From Streptomyces albiflavescens (GTDB lineage: Bacteria; Actinomycetota; Actinomycetes; Streptomycetales; Streptomycetaceae), in contig NZ_BMMM01000004.1 in the NCBI RefSeq assembly GCF_014645835.1, positions 1 to 64,000 on the forward strand: 64,000 nucleotides of DNA, read 5' to 3'. The position numbers were made by a program, and so were the translations under genes. Numbering within the stretch: position 1 is the stretch's first letter; each line of letters starts with the position of its first letter. This document shows, piece by piece, positions 16,964 to 25,852 of this stretch. The notes beneath the pieces were generated by a model. That model searched no databases and was not told where the DNA came from. It saw only the letters and a program-made list of their open reading frames with translations.

Positions 16964-17158
16964 ATGCACGTGGCTCCGGTCGGCGGTACGGCAGTTCAGG
17001 ACCACGTGGCCCTCGCCGAGATCGAGCTGTGCGGCGACCTGATCATCGCGGCCTCGGCCGCCCATGAGGACCGGCTCAGTCTTGAGAGCATCGACGAGGT
17101 GCTGAAAGTGGCTGAAGAGCGTGCCCATGATGTCCCTGAGCGGGGTGTCGAGGAGTAG
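16964..17158 (+). CDS. Small conserved-type hypothetical protein
   Basis: A 64-residue acidic, helical-looking protein (MHVAPVGG start, an AEIELCGDLIIAAS segment, then a charged helix). An AGGAAGAG ribosome binding site sits 5-12 bases before the ATG, codon use is G/C-biased at third positions, and the opposite-strand frame is less protein-like. No known domain is recognised. It is convergent with csoR. Confidence 0.58.
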   Translation: MHVAPVGGTAVQDHVALAEIELCGDLIIAASAAHEDRLSLESIDEVLKVAEERAHDVPERGVEE

Positions 17159-17279
17159 CCTCCCGGCCTTCCTCCGGTACCCGGGCGTGGCCCGGTCCCC
17201 GCCACGTCGTACCCCACGTCACACCATGATTCATGTCACCTCGTACCGCATGTGTGAAATGTACGAAACGGTCGGTGTC

Positions 17280-17654
17280 TCAGGTACGGAGCAGTCGGCC
17301 GATCGCCTTTGTCGCCTCTTCGACCTTCGCGTCGATCTCGTCGCCGCCCTTGACGGCCGCGTCCGCGACGCAGTGGCGCAGGTGCTCCTCCAGGAGCTGG
17401 AGGGCGAAGGACTGCAGGGCCTTCGTGGAGGCGGAGACCTGGGTGAGTATGTCGATGCAGTAGACGTCCTCGTCGACCATGCGTTGCAGGCCGCGGATCT
17501 GGCCCTCGATGCGGCGCAGGCGCTTGAGGTGCTCGTCCTTCTGCTTGTGGTACCCGTGGATTCCGCGGTCGTGGTCGGTCACGATCTCCTGCGGTTCCTG
17601 GACCTCTTTCACCTCGCCGGAGGGTGCCGTCGCGCCGGCCTCGGTGGTCGTCAT
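17280..17654 (-). CDS. csoR: CsoR copper-sensing repressor
   Basis: A 124-residue CsoR-family repressor, an all-helical DNA-binding protein that lets go of DNA when it binds Cu(I). The ligands Cys66, His91 and Cys95 have the exact 25- and 4-residue spacing of the copper-binding group, which separates it from nickel or persulfide sensors. The EGQIRGLQRMV helix is the family signature. The N-terminal 35 residues are a variable extension common in Streptomyces. Start ATG at 17654 has an AGGAGG ribosome binding site. The palindrome at 17724-17744 is its likely own operator. From memory it matches SCO4136. Its copper chaperone and pump targets must lie elsewhere; none is in this window. Confidence 0.93.
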   Translation of the reverse strand: MTTTEAGATAPSGEVKEVQEPQEIVTDHDRGIHGYHKQKDEHLKRLRRIEGQIRGLQRMVDEDVYCIDILTQVSASTKALQSFALQLLEEHLRHCVADAAVKGGDEIDAKVEEATKAIGRLLRT

Positions 17655-17723
17655 CGCGTCCTCCTGCTGAATCTGCCGAATTGGTCCCGGGCGGTTGGCG
17701 AACCTGTCTGAAACGCCACTTAC

Positions 17724-17744
17724 ATATACCCCTGGTAGGTATAT
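17724..17744. promoter_or_regulatory. CsoR operator
   Basis: ATATACCCCTGGTAGGTATA plus one T forms 7-base arms ATATACC/GGTATAT around a 7-base centre. CsoR sites in Streptomyces are palindromes with a central C-run/G-run flanked by TA. It lies 70 bases upstream of the csoR start, fitting autoregulation. Confidence 0.8.
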
Positions 17745-17908
17745 GGTATCGAACTTTGCTGGGTATAGGGCCCTTGCCCGATGCCGGAACCGGACCCTGT
17801 GCTGATCACTGTGCCCGATGGGCGACACTGGGGGACGGCCCATTAGCCGTGGCCGGATGATGCGCCTAGCATCAGCCTGACCGAACCGAAGCACCCCGAG
17901 GACCCCAC

Positions 17909-18529
17909 GTGCGCTTTCGTCTGACCCCCAGGGAGACGAGCTTCTATGACATGTTTTCCGCATCCGCGGACAACATCGTCACGGGCTCGAAACTCCTGAT
18001 GGAACTGCTTGGGGCGGACGCCTCCGCCCGGGCCGAGATCGCAGAGCGTATGCGGGCAGCGGAACACGCCGGTGACGACGCCACGCACGCGATCTTCCAC
18101 CAGTTGAACTCCTCGTTCATCACGCCGTTCGACCGTGAGGACATCTACAACCTGGCCTCGTCCCTCGACGACATCATGGACTTCATGGAGGAGGCCGTCG
18201 ACCTGGTCGTCCTCTATAACGTCGAGGAACTGCCCAAGGGTGTCGAGCAGCAGATCGAGGTGTTGGCGCGCGCCGCGGACCTGACGGCGGAGGCCATGCC
18301 GAACCTCCGCACCATGGACAACCTCACCGAGTACTGGATCGAGGTCAACCGGCTGGAGAACCAGGCCGACCAGATACACCGCAAGCTGCTGGCCCACCTC
18401 TTCAACGGCAAGTACGACGCCATCGAGGTGCTGAAGCTCAAGCAGATCGTGGATGTGCTGGAGGAAGCGGCCGACGCGTTCGAGCACGTGGCGAACACGG
18501 TGGAGACCATCGCCGTCAAGGAGTCCTGA
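17909..18529 (+). CDS. DUF47/PhoU-like protein partnered with Pit
   Basis: A 206-residue all-helical PhoU-like (DUF47) protein. Repeated E-xx-(A/G)-D patterns such as REDIYNLASSLDDIMDFMEE and ENQADQIHRK provide the acidic metal-binding sites of the family. It is co-transcribed with the Pit transporter 7 bases downstream and probably controls its activity. The GTG at 17909 follows a weak GAGG site. I see no PHO box upstream, so this pair is likely a housekeeping phosphate route beside the inducible Pst system. Confidence 0.9.
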   Translation: MRFRLTPRETSFYDMFSASADNIVTGSKLLMELLGADASARAEIAERMRAAEHAGDDATHAIFHQLNSSFITPFDREDIYNLASSLDDIMDFMEEAVDLVVLYNVEELPKGVEQQIEVLARAADLTAEAMPNLRTMDNLTEYWIEVNRLENQADQIHRKLLAHLFNGKYDAIEVLKLKQIVDVLEEAADAFEHVANTVETIAVKES

Positions 18530-18536
18530 CCCGTTC

Positions 18537-19535
18537 ATGGACACCTTTGCTTTGATCGTGACCATCGGGGTCGCGCTCGGATTCACGTACACGAACGGCT
18601 TCCACGACTCGGCGAACGCCATCGCCACATCGGTGTCCACGCGGGCGCTGACCCCGCGGGCGGCGCTCGCCATGGCCGCGGTGATGAACCTCGCCGGTGC
18701 GTTCCTCGGCAGCGGTGTCGCGCACACCGTCAGCAGCGGGCTGATCGAGACGCCCGAGGGCGGCAAGGGGATGGGAATCCTCTTCGCGGCGCTCATCGGC
18801 GCCATCGTCTGGAACCTCATCACCTGGTACTTCGGGCTTCCGTCGTCCTCGTCGCACGCGTTGTTCGGCGGGCTGGTGGGGGCGGCGCTCGCGGGTGGTA
18901 CGACCGTTCTCTGGACCGGTGTCCTGGACAAGGTCATCATTCCGATGTTCCTGTCGCCGGTCGTGGGTCTGATCGTCGGCTACCTGGTGATGTGCGCGAT
19001 CATGTGGATCTTCCGCAGGTCCAATCCCCACAAGGCCAAGCGGGGATTCCGTATTGCTCAGACCGTGTCGGCGGCCGGGATGGCGCTCGGGCACGGTCTT
19101 CAGGACGCCCAGAAGACGATGGGTGTCGTGGTGATGGCGCTCGTCATCGGTGGCGTCCAGGGGTCGGACGATCCAATTCCGGTGTGGGTGAAGATCATCT
19201 GTGCGGTGATGCTGTCGCTGGGGACGTACGCCGGTGGGTGGCGCATCATGCGGACGCTCGGGCGGAAGATCATCGAGCTCGATCCGCCTCAGGGGTTCGC
19301 CGCGGAGACGACGGGGGCGTCGATCATGTTCGCCACGGCGTTTCTCTTCAAGGCGCCGATCTCTACGACGCATGTCATCACCTCCGCCATCATGGGCGCC
19401 GGGGCGACGAAGCGTGTGAACGCGGTGCGGTGGGGTGTCGCCAAGAACATCGTGCTGGGGTGGTTCATTACGATGCCGGCGGCCGCGTTGGTGGCTGCGG
19501 CCAGCTTCTGGGTTGTGAACCTGGCGTTCCTGTAG
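18537..19535 (+). CDS. Pit-type low-affinity phosphate transporter
   Basis: A 332-residue inorganic phosphate transporter of the Pit family, importing metal-phosphate driven by the proton gradient. The duplicated family signature is clear: GFHDSANAIATSVSTRALTP near residue 22 and ALGHGLQDAQKTMG near 180, plus FGLPSSSSHALFGGL and PISTTHVITSAIMG. About ten membrane helices are visible. ATG at 18537 lies 7 bases after the PhoU-like stop, with a GGAG inside that gene's end. It converges on pstB across a block of GC-rich hairpins. Confidence 0.93.
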   Translation: MDTFALIVTIGVALGFTYTNGFHDSANAIATSVSTRALTPRAALAMAAVMNLAGAFLGSGVAHTVSSGLIETPEGGKGMGILFAALIGAIVWNLITWYFGLPSSSSHALFGGLVGAALAGGTTVLWTGVLDKVIIPMFLSPVVGLIVGYLVMCAIMWIFRRSNPHKAKRGFRIAQTVSAAGMALGHGLQDAQKTMGVVVMALVIGGVQGSDDPIPVWVKIICAVMLSLGTYAGGWRIMRTLGRKIIELDPPQGFAAETTGASIMFATAFLFKAPISTTHVITSAIMGAGATKRVNAVRWGVAKNIVLGWFITMPAAALVAAASFWVVNLAFL

Positions 19536-19550
19536 GCGGGGTGGGTTTCT

Positions 19551-19606
19551 CGCCCCCTCCGCCCCTGCCCGTCCCGTCCCTGGGGGCTGCGCCCCCAGAC
19601 CCCCGC
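19551..19606. repeat. GC-rich Streptomyces intergenic repeat with hairpin
   Basis: A C-rich stretch containing the hairpin TGGGGGC/GCCCCCA at about 19581-19597. This type is widespread between Streptomyces genes. The same sequence in reverse complement matches 50 of 57 positions of 32423-32479, inside the anti-sigma gene. Confidence 0.75.
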
Positions 19607-19615
19607 TTAAAGATT

Positions 19616-19659
19616 GCGCAGTTCCCCGCGCCCCTGAAAAGGGCCGCGGGGAACTGCGC
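19616..19659. terminator. Long hairpin between convergent genes
   Basis: A perfect 15-bp inverted repeat (GCGCAGTTCCCCGCG and its complement) with a loop that can itself pair. It is one of the commonest dispersed hairpins of Streptomyces and serves here as a two-way stop between pit and pstB. Confidence 0.75.
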
Positions 19660-19678
19660 TACAAGCGCGGAAACGAGC

Positions 19679-19709
19679 GGGCCCGCCCCCGGGAGCCAGG
19701 GGCGGGCCC
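19679..19709 (+). terminator. Second hairpin between pit and pstB
   Basis: An 11-bp perfect stem GGGCCCGCCCC (19679-19689 and 19699-19709) with a 9-nt loop is followed by TTCTCG. With the preceding hairpin it forms a tandem terminator for the plus-strand pit transcript. Confidence 0.7.
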
Positions 19710-19768
19710 TTCTCGTCCTCGCGGTGGCACCGCCATGCAGCACCGCGAGGGGTATGGGTGGCGTCGGC

Positions 19769-20545
19769 TCAGCCGAAGCGGCCGGAGATGTAGTCCTCCG
19801 TGGCCTGGACCGACGGGTTGGAGAAGATGCGCTCCGTGTCGTCGATCTCGATGAGACGGCCGGGCTGGCCGACCGCGGCCAGGTTGAAGAACGCGGTGCG
19901 GTCGGAAACGCGGGCGGCCTGCTGCATGTTGTGCGTCACGATGACGATCGTGAAGCGCTCCTTGAGCTCACCGATGAGGTCCTCGATGGCGAGGGTGGAG
20001 ATGGGGTCCAGGGCCGAGCAGGGCTCGTCCATGAGGAGGACCTGGGGCTCCACCGCGATCGCGCGGGCGATGCACAGGCGCTGCTGCTGACCACCGGAGA
20101 GACCGGAACCCGGCTTGTTCAGACGGTCCTTGACCTCGTTCCAGAGGTTCGCGCCCTTGAGGGACCTCTCGACGATGTCGCTGAGCTCGGACTTCTTGTA
20201 GGAGCCGTTCAGGCGCAGGCCCGCCGCCACGTTGTCGAAGATCGACATGGTGGGGAAGGGGTTGGGGCGCTGGAAGACCATGCCGATCGTGCGGCGCACG
20301 GCGACGGGGTCGATCCCGTTCCCGTACAGGTCCTCGTCGTCCAGGAGCACCTTGCCCTCGACGCGGCCGCCGGGGGTGACCTCGTGCATGCGGTTGAGGG
20401 TGCGCAGGAAGGTCGACTTGCCACAGCCGGAGGGGCCGATGAAGGCCGTCACCGAGCGGGGCTCGACCGTCATCGAGATGTCTTCGATCGCCTTGTGGGC
20501 GCCGTAGTAGGCGGTGAGACCGCTTACGTCGATTCGCTTGGCCAT
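19769..20545 (-). CDS. pstB: Phosphate ABC transporter ATPase PstB
   Basis: The 258-residue ATPase powers high-affinity phosphate import. Walker A is GPSGCGKST (about 37-45), the signature is LSGGQQQR, Walker B is [13 protein letters not shown], and the switch His is in [11 protein letters not shown]. Length matches the family. It is the last gene of pstSCAB. ATG at 20545 is preferred; a GTG three codons upstream (20554) is also possible, and neither has a strong ribosome binding site. Expression should follow the PHO box upstream of pstS. Confidence 0.95.
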   Translation of the reverse strand: MAKRIDVSGLTAYYGAHKAIEDISMTVEPRSVTAFIGPSGCGKSTFLRTLNRMHEVTPGGRVEGKVLLDDEDLYGNGIDPVAVRRTIGMVFQRPNPFPTMSIFDNVAAGLRLNGSYKKSELSDIVERSLKGANLWNEVKDRLNKPGSGLSGGQQQRLCIARAIAVEPQVLLMDEPCSALDPISTLAIEDLIGELKERFTIVIVTHNMQQAARVSDRTAFFNLAAVGQPGRLIEIDDTERIFSNPSVQATEDYISGRFG

Positions 20546-20593
20546 TTCAATCACTGCTTCTTTCGCGAAGGTTCGGGTCGCTGATTGGCCGCG

Positions 20594-21658
20594 TCAGCGG
20601 CCCGTCTTGGGCGCCTTCCAGCGCGCGATGCCACGCGCTGCCAGGTTGAGGATCATGACGAAGGCGATGAGCGCGAGTGCCGCCGCCCATGCCCGGTCGT
20701 AGGCCGCGCCGGAACCGGCGCTGTTCGCGTACTGCTGGTAGATGTACAGCGGCAGCGAGGCCTGCGGGTCCGAGAACGGGTTGTCGTTGATGACACTGGT
20801 GCCCCACACCAGCAGCAGCACGGGAGCGGTCTCACCGGTGATGCGCGCGACGGCGAGCATCACACCCGTGGTGATACCACCGATGGAGGTCGGCAGAACC
20901 ACCTTGAGGATGGTGCGCCACTTCGGGATGCCCAGCGCGAGGGAGGCCTCGCGCAGCTCGTTCGGTACGAGCTTGAGCATCTCCTCCGTGGAGCGGACCA
21001 CCACGGGCATCATCAGGATCGACAGGGCGAGCGAACCGGCGAAGCCGGAGTACCCCATGTCCAGGATGAGGATCCAGAAGCTGAGAATGAAGAGGCCGGC
21101 GACGATCGACGGGATGCCCGTCATGACGTCGACGAAGAAGGTGACGGCCTTGGCGAGCTTGCCGCGCCCGTACTCGACGAGGTAGATCGCGGTGAGCACA
21201 CCGATCGGCACCGCGATCAGGGTGGCGATGGCGACCTGCTCCAGGGTGCCGATGATCGCGTGGTAGATGCCGCCACCGGGCTGGGTGTCGGCGACCACAC
21301 CCATGGAATGGGTCAGGAAGTAGACGTCGAAGACCTTCACACCGCGCTTGACGGTCTCCCAGATCAGGGAGGCCAGCGGGACGACGGCGACGATGAAGCA
21401 GACCCAGACGAGGCTGGTCGCGACCCGGTCCTTGGCCTGGCGGCGGCCCTCGACGCGCGCGGCGATGGCGTATGTGCCGAGGACGAAGAGGATCGCTGCG
21501 ATCAGGCCCCACTGGACCTTGCTGTCGAGGCCGGCGCCCAGGCCGATGCCCGCGGCGACGGCGACGGAGCCCACGGCGATGGCCCACGGGGACCACTTCG
21601 GGAGGCTGGCGCCGCGCAGCGTGCTGGCGCGCCTGTGGCTGACGGGTGCGGTGCTCAT
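20594..21658 (-). CDS. pstA: Phosphate ABC permease PstA
   Basis: A 354-residue membrane subunit of the Pst phosphate importer with six core helices and an N-terminal extension holding two extra hydrophobic segments. The cytoplasmic EAA loop (ELREASLALGIPKWRTILKV) that contacts PstB is clear. Its ATG overlaps the pstC stop by 4 bases, indicating translational coupling. It is followed by pstB after 48 bases. Confidence 0.93.
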   Translation of the reverse strand: MSTAPVSHRRASTLRGASLPKWSPWAIAVGSVAVAAGIGLGAGLDSKVQWGLIAAILFVLGTYAIAARVEGRRQAKDRVATSLVWVCFIVAVVPLASLIWETVKRGVKVFDVYFLTHSMGVVADTQPGGGIYHAIIGTLEQVAIATLIAVPIGVLTAIYLVEYGRGKLAKAVTFFVDVMTGIPSIVAGLFILSFWILILDMGYSGFAGSLALSILMMPVVVRSTEEMLKLVPNELREASLALGIPKWRTILKVVLPTSIGGITTGVMLAVARITGETAPVLLLVWGTSVINDNPFSDPQASLPLYIYQQYANSAGSGAAYDRAWAAALALIAFVMILNLAARGIARWKAPKTGR

Positions 21659-22662
21659 GCGTTGGCCCCCGAGTACTCCTTGCGGCGGTTGATGATCACG
21701 CGCGCCGCGCCGTTGACCAGCAGGGTGATGACGAACAGGACGAGACCAGAGGCGATCAGCGCGTCCTGGCCGAGCGGGGTGGCCTCGCTGAACTTGCTCG
21801 CGATGTTCTGGGCGAACGTGCCGCCGCCCGGGTCGAGCAGGCTGGCGTTGATATCGAAGGTCGGGGAGAGGACCGTGGCGACGGCCATCGTCTCGCCGAG
21901 CGCGCGGCCGAGGCCGAGCATCGAGGCGGAGATCACGCCGGAGCGGCCGAAGGGCAGCACCGACATGCGGATGACCTCCCAGCGCGTGGCGCCGAGGGCC
22001 AGCGCGGCCTCCTCGTGCATCTGCGGGACCTGGCGGAAGACCTCACGGCTCACGTTCGTGATGATCGGCAGGATCATGATCGCCAGCAGGATGCCGACGG
22101 TGAGCATCGAGCGGGGCGCGCCGCCCTGCCACTCGAAGATGCCGGTCCAGCCGAAGTAGTGGTCGAGCCAGCCGAAGAGTCCGTCCATGTGCGGTACGAG
22201 GACGAGGGCGCCCCAGAGGCCGTACACGATGGACGGGACGGCGGCCAGCAGGTCGATCACGTACGCGATGGTGCCGCCGAGCCTGCGCGGCGCGTAGTGC
22301 GTGATGAACAGGGCGATGCCGACCGCGACCGGGACCGCGAGGACCATGGCGATGAGCGCGGAGACCACGGTGCCGAAGGCGAGGACCGCGATACCGAAGG
22401 TCGCCGGTTCGAGGCTGGTGTTCCACTCGAACGTGGTCAGGAAGTTCCCGTGGTCCTTGCTGATCGCAAGGGCGGCACGGTAGGTGAGGAAGGCCGCGAT
22501 GGCGGCCATGATCGCCAGCAGGAAAATGCCGGACCCGCGCGAGAGACCGAGGAAGATCCGGTCTCCAGGGCGGGTGGCGCCGCGGCTCGCACTCTTCAGG
22601 ACGGCCGCGGAAGGCTGTGGGGTGGGGGGAGGGGCTTCAGCGTTCTGTGTTGATATGTCCAT
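21655..22662 (-). CDS. pstC: Phosphate ABC permease PstC
   Basis: A 335-residue membrane subunit with six core helices. The EAA loop is MHEEAALALGATRWEVIRMS, and GLGRALGETMAV is characteristic of PstC. The N-terminal 35 residues are Pro-rich and cytoplasmic. ATG at 22662 follows GGAG. A strong stem-loop in the 99-base gap after pstS may lower its level relative to the binding protein. Confidence 0.94.
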   Translation of the reverse strand: MDISTQNAEAPPPTPQPSAAVLKSASRGATRPGDRIFLGLSRGSGIFLLAIMAAIAAFLTYRAALAISKDHGNFLTTFEWNTSLEPATFGIAVLAFGTVVSALIAMVLAVPVAVGIALFITHYAPRRLGGTIAYVIDLLAAVPSIVYGLWGALVLVPHMDGLFGWLDHYFGWTGIFEWQGGAPRSMLTVGILLAIMILPIITNVSREVFRQVPQMHEEAALALGATRWEVIRMSVLPFGRSGVISASMLGLGRALGETMAVATVLSPTFDINASLLDPGGGTFAQNIASKFSEATPLGQDALIASGLVLFVITLLVNGAARVIINRRKEYSGANA

Positions 22663-22724
22663 CAGGATTCTCCGGTCTGCGGAGCCGTACGGGTGGCGGC
22701 TCCAGGCGGCGGTGCACCGGACGG

Positions 22725-22753
22725 TGCGGCCCGCCTCGGCGAGGCGGGCCGCA
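22725..22753 (-). terminator. pstS-pstC intercistronic stem-loop
   Basis: A perfect 13-bp stem (22725-22737 and 22741-22753) with a 3-nt loop lies 9 bases after the pstS stop. It can end part of the transcripts or protect the pstS message from 3' decay, giving more binding protein than permease, as is usual for ABC importers. Confidence 0.72.
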
Positions 22754-22761
22754 CACTCAGG

Positions 22762-23895
22762 TCAGCTCAGGCTCGAGATGGTGGAACGGACCTTGGTGAT
22801 GATCTCGTCGGGGATCGGCGCGTACTTGGCGTCGGTCAGCAGCTTCTGACCGTCCTCGCTCGCGATGTAGGTGAGGAAGGACTTGGTGGCGGCCAGGGTG
22901 TCGGCCTTGTTGCCCTTCTCACAGACGATCTCGTAGGTGACCAGGGTAAGCGGGTAGGCGCCTTCCTCGGTCGGCTTGTAGTTCAGGGACAGCGCCAGGT
23001 CGTTGCCCGTGCCGGCGACCTTGGCGGTGGCGATGGCCTTGGTGGCGTTCTCGACGGTGGCCTTGACCGGGGTCGCGGCGTCCGTCTTCAGGTCGACGGT
23101 GTTGATGCCGTCAGCGGCGTAGGAGAGCTCGAAGTACGAGATCGCGCCCGGGACCTGCTTCACCTGCTGGGCCAGGCCGGAGGAGCCCTGCGCGGACTGG
23201 CCGCCCTTGGCCTGCCAGGCCTTGCCGCCCGAGTACTTCCAGTCGGACGGGGCGACGGCCTTCAGGTACTTGGTGAAGTTGTCCGTGGTGCCGGACTCGT
23301 CCGAACGGTGGAAGGCCTGGATCTTGGTGCTGGGAAGCTTCGCGTCGGGGTTCAGCTTCGCGATGGCCTTGTCGTTCCACGTCGTGATCTTGCCGTCGAA
23401 GATCTTGGCGAGCGTGGAGGCGTCCAGCGTGAGGTTGTCCACGCCGTCCAGGTTGTAGCCGATCGCGATCGGGCCGCCGACCATCGGAAGGTCGATGGCG
23501 GCGTTGCCGCCGCAGGCCTTCTTGGCAGCCGTGGCCTCTTCGGGCTTCAGCGGCGAGTCCGAACCGGCGAACGCGGTCTGGCCCTGGGTGAACGCGGTGA
23601 TACCGGCGCCCGAACCCGTCGGGTTGTAGTTGATCTGCACGCTGCTGCACGCGGCCTTGAACTGCGCCACCCACGCGTCGATCGCGTTCTTCTGCGCGGA
23701 AGAGCCGGAGGCCTGCAGCTGGCCCTTGGCGTCGTCACACTTGATGGCGCTGTTGTTGCTGGCAGAGGCCGAGCTGCCGCCACCGTTGCTCTTGCCAGTG
23801 TCGTCCGAGCCGCACGCCGTGAGGGCCAGGGCGCCGGAGACGGCGACGGCACCGAGCGAGAGGGCGCGAAGCCGGTTCTTGCGCTGAAGCTTCAC
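22762..23895 (-). CDS. pstS: Phosphate-binding lipoprotein PstS
   Basis: The 377-residue phosphate receptor is a lipoprotein: LALTACGSD is the lipobox (Cys near 26), followed by a Ser/Gly/Asn spacer. Phosphate-contact motifs are GSSAQKNA, TGSGAGITAF, FAGSDSPL and RSDESGTTDNF. The frame is open to 23955, but GTG at 23895 (KLQRKNRLR) with AAGGAA before it gives a normal signal peptide. It heads the pst operon behind a PHO box and is expected to be strongly induced by phosphate limitation. Confidence 0.95.
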   Translation of the reverse strand: MKLQRKNRLRALSLGAVAVSGALALTACGSDDTGKSNGGGSSASASNNSAIKCDDAKGQLQASGSSAQKNAIDAWVAQFKAACSSVQINYNPTGSGAGITAFTQGQTAFAGSDSPLKPEEATAAKKACGGNAAIDLPMVGGPIAIGYNLDGVDNLTLDASTLAKIFDGKITTWNDKAIAKLNPDAKLPSTKIQAFHRSDESGTTDNFTKYLKAVAPSDWKYSGGKAWQAKGGQSAQGSSGLAQQVKQVPGAISYFELSYAADGINTVDLKTDAATPVKATVENATKAIATAKVAGTGNDLALSLNYKPTEEGAYPLTLVTYEIVCEKGNKADTLAATKSFLTYIASEDGQKLLTDAKYAPIPDEIITKVRSTISSLS

Positions 23896-24031
23896 TTTCG
23901 GGAGTTCCTTCCAGGAGCCGCCGTCGAGGTGGCGGCGTGCGAGGGTCGGTGTCATGCGAACGCCACATCGAGTGAGCGCTCCGCACCGGGTAAGGCCGAA
24001 ATTAGGCAGAACAGGTGAAGCGGCCGATGGG

Positions 24032-24053
24032 CGTAAGTGAACGGGGGGTGAAC
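24032..24053 (-). promoter_or_regulatory. PHO box of the pst operon
   Basis: On the minus strand two adjacent 11-nt direct repeats read GTTCACCCCCC and GTTCACTTACG, matching the Streptomyces PhoP site (GTTCACC-type units). A weaker third unit, CTTCACCTGTT, follows after 11 bases. A possible -10, TAATTT, lies at 23999-24004, about 104 bases upstream of the pstS start. The surrounding 24054-24258 holds no gene. Confidence 0.87.
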
Positions 24054-24258
24054 CCCTGCGGACGGTGCGGTGAGGTCACGGAACGCTTACGCCGAGGACA
24101 CGGGGCGGTTTCCGACAACTAGGGTCGCATAGGGCCGCATTGATAACTCTGGGCAACCGGACGTAATCGCGCAGGTGTCGACTCCTTTGCGCCGACGCCG
24201 ATACACACAGAGTCGCCGGACACGACGGCGGCACTCGCACGGCGGTGACATCGCGTGA

Positions 24259-24672
24259 CTACGTCAGGTGCAGCGAGGCGAGCAGGGCGTGGACCAGGTC
24301 GCGGTCCCTGGGCATCGTCAGACGGTCGCGGGCCTCGACGGGCGAGAGCCACAGGACGCGGTCCACCTCGCGGTTCGGGGTGAAGTGGCCGTTCGTCGCC
24401 TCGGCCGCCCAGTACCGGACATCCTTGGGACGGCCGGCGACGAGGTAGCGGAGCGTCGGCAGGGGAGCACCCAGGACGGCCGTGTACCCCGTCTCCTCCT
24501 CGACCTCGCGCAACGCGCCCACGAGAGGATCCTCGCCCCGCTTCAGCTTGCCCTTCGGGTGCGACCAGTCGTCGTACTTCGGCCGGTGGACGAGGCAGAT
24601 CTGCAACTCGCCGTCGACCGGGGAGCGACGCCACAGGACGCAGCCCGCCGCTTGGATGGTGTCGTCTGCCAT
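24259..24672 (-). CDS. Nudix hydrolase of the polyphosphate locus
   Basis: A 137-residue Nudix protein that hydrolyses nucleoside diphosphate-type substrates. The Nudix box runs GKLKRGEDPLVGALREVEEE and then TG, with all conserved Gly and Glu residues. The HRPKYDDWSHPKGK segment just before it resembles Nudix enzymes acting on diphosphoinositols, dinucleoside polyphosphates or polyphosphate. The gene follows CHAD and ppk, so a substrate in polyphosphate metabolism is likely. There are two equally good starts, 24672 and 24696, because a 24-nt unit with ribosome site and ATG is duplicated (24661-24708). Confidence 0.86.
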   Translation of the reverse strand: MADDTIQAAGCVLWRRSPVDGELQICLVHRPKYDDWSHPKGKLKRGEDPLVGALREVEEETGYTAVLGAPLPTLRYLVAGRPKDVRYWAAEATNGHFTPNREVDRVLWLSPVEARDRLTMPRDRDLVHALLASLHLT

Positions 24673-24708
24673 GGGGCCTCCCTCGTTGTCCGCCATGGGT
24701 CCTCCCTC
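24661..24708 (-). repeat. 24-nt tandem duplication of a ribosome site and start codon
   Basis: Two adjacent 24-nt units (24685-24708 and 24661-24684) differ at three positions. Each holds GAGGGAGG, a short spacer, ATG and three codons. The Nudix gene thus has two consecutive, in-frame translation starts. Confidence 0.88.
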
Positions 24709-25852
24709 AGGGGGTGCGTACCACTTCCAACTGCCAAGCCCGCTGGAACGCGAACCGTGCCGCCTCCACCTCGTGCCGCTGGTCGGCGTGGAGCACGCCG
24801 AGCGCGTACGCCGTCGCCGGGGCGATGCGCGGGGTGCGGGCCGCCGACGCCGCGGCCGATGCCGCCTCCGCGGCGTCCCGGTGCCGGTTGAGGGCCTGAC
24901 CCGCGGCGAGGAGTCGTACGTCGGCCGGACAGTCCTCGCCGTACAGGACCTCGCGGGCGTAGCGGTGCAGCCGCAGCAGCAGGCGGACCTGGTGCCAGGG
25001 GGCGTCCTGAGGCTGGGGCGCGGTGTCGGCGGAGAGTCCGTGGACGAGGGCCTCCGCGTTGTAGGGGTGGCCCGCGGTGACCAGCGGCAGCGCGGCGATC
25101 GCGTCGGTCAGACGGTCCTCCGCGGCGGCGGCCATCGGGCGCAGGTCGGTGGCGGTGGCCGCGGGGGTCAGCGGGACCTCGCTGGCCAGGACCGCCACGC
25201 TGTCGGCCACCGCGTGGAAGCGGCTCGAGCCCAGTGCCTGCAGGGCCGCCGAGTGGGCCCTGGTGCGGGCCAGGGTCAGCTGGCGGTCCAGGAGGGCGCC
25301 TGCTTTCGCCGCGCCCACGGTCAGGTTGCCCGCGGGCTGGGCGCGGGGGCCGGGGGTGCCGGGTTCCGCACCGGCGGAACGACCGCCCACGGCGGAAGCG
25401 GAGGCGGCCGACTGGCCCACGGGCTTGGCCGCCGACTGTGCCGGGAGCGCCGACGAACCCGACAGGCGGTTCAGCGCGCCCAGCAGCCGTTCCAGGCGTG
25501 CCGCGTACGCGTGTTCCCGGGCCAACGTGCCGGACAGCCAGGCCAGTTCGGGGCGCATGCCCTCCGACCAGTCCGGGTCGAGCAGGGGCCGGAAGGTGTG
25601 GAGGCTGCCGCTGATGCGGCGGGCCGAGCGGCGCAGTGCCCGCGCCGCGTCGACGGACTCCGCCGAGCCGTTCGACGTCCCGCCGGTCTCCCGGTGCTGG
25701 CGCAGCGAACGGAGGAACTCCGTGGCCTGGGCCCGCAGATACTCGGCCAGGGCGTCCCCGAGGGGAGTACCTCCCTGATCGAGCGAAGCCGAGAGCTTGC
25801 GGGAGGGCCCGGCCGTGGGGTCGGTGGGGGGATCAAGGTGCTGCTGTGCCAC
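24707..25852 (-). CDS. CHAD domain protein (polyphosphate-binding)
   Basis: A 381-residue all-helical CHAD protein. CHAD domains bind polyphosphate through basic helices with conserved His residues. Here [20 protein letters not shown] (about 70-90) and [17 protein letters not shown] (about 295) form the two halves. An Ala/Gly/Ser-rich insert (about 140-185) separates them. Its start overlaps the ppk stop by 20 bases, and Nudix follows after 10-34 bases, so ppk-CHAD-nudix is one operon. Part of the N-terminus (about 18-30) is encoded by a captured Streptomyces repeat (about 25757-25807). Confidence 0.86.
   Translation of the reverse strand: MAQQHLDPPTDPTAGPSRKLSASLDQGGTPLGDALAEYLRAQATEFLRSLRQHRETGGTSNGSAESVDAARALRRSARRISGSLHTFRPLLDPDWSEGMRPELAWLSGTLAREHAYAARLERLLGALNRLSGSSALPAQSAAKPVGQSAASASAVGGRSAGAEPGTPGPRAQPAGNLTVGAAKAGALLDRQLTLARTRAHSAALQALGSSRFHAVADSVAVLASEVPLTPAATATDLRPMAAAAEDRLTDAIAALPLVTAGHPYNAEALVHGLSADTAPQPQDAPWHQVRLLLRLHRYAREVLYGEDCPADVRLLAAGQALNRHRDAAEAASAAASAARTPRIAPATAYALGVLHADQRHEVEAARFAFQRAWQLEVVRTP

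Noticed and set aside
16934..17128. Minus-strand 64-codon frame opposite the small gene at 16964
   Set aside because: The plus-strand frame has a good ribosome binding site and better codon use; both cannot be favoured.
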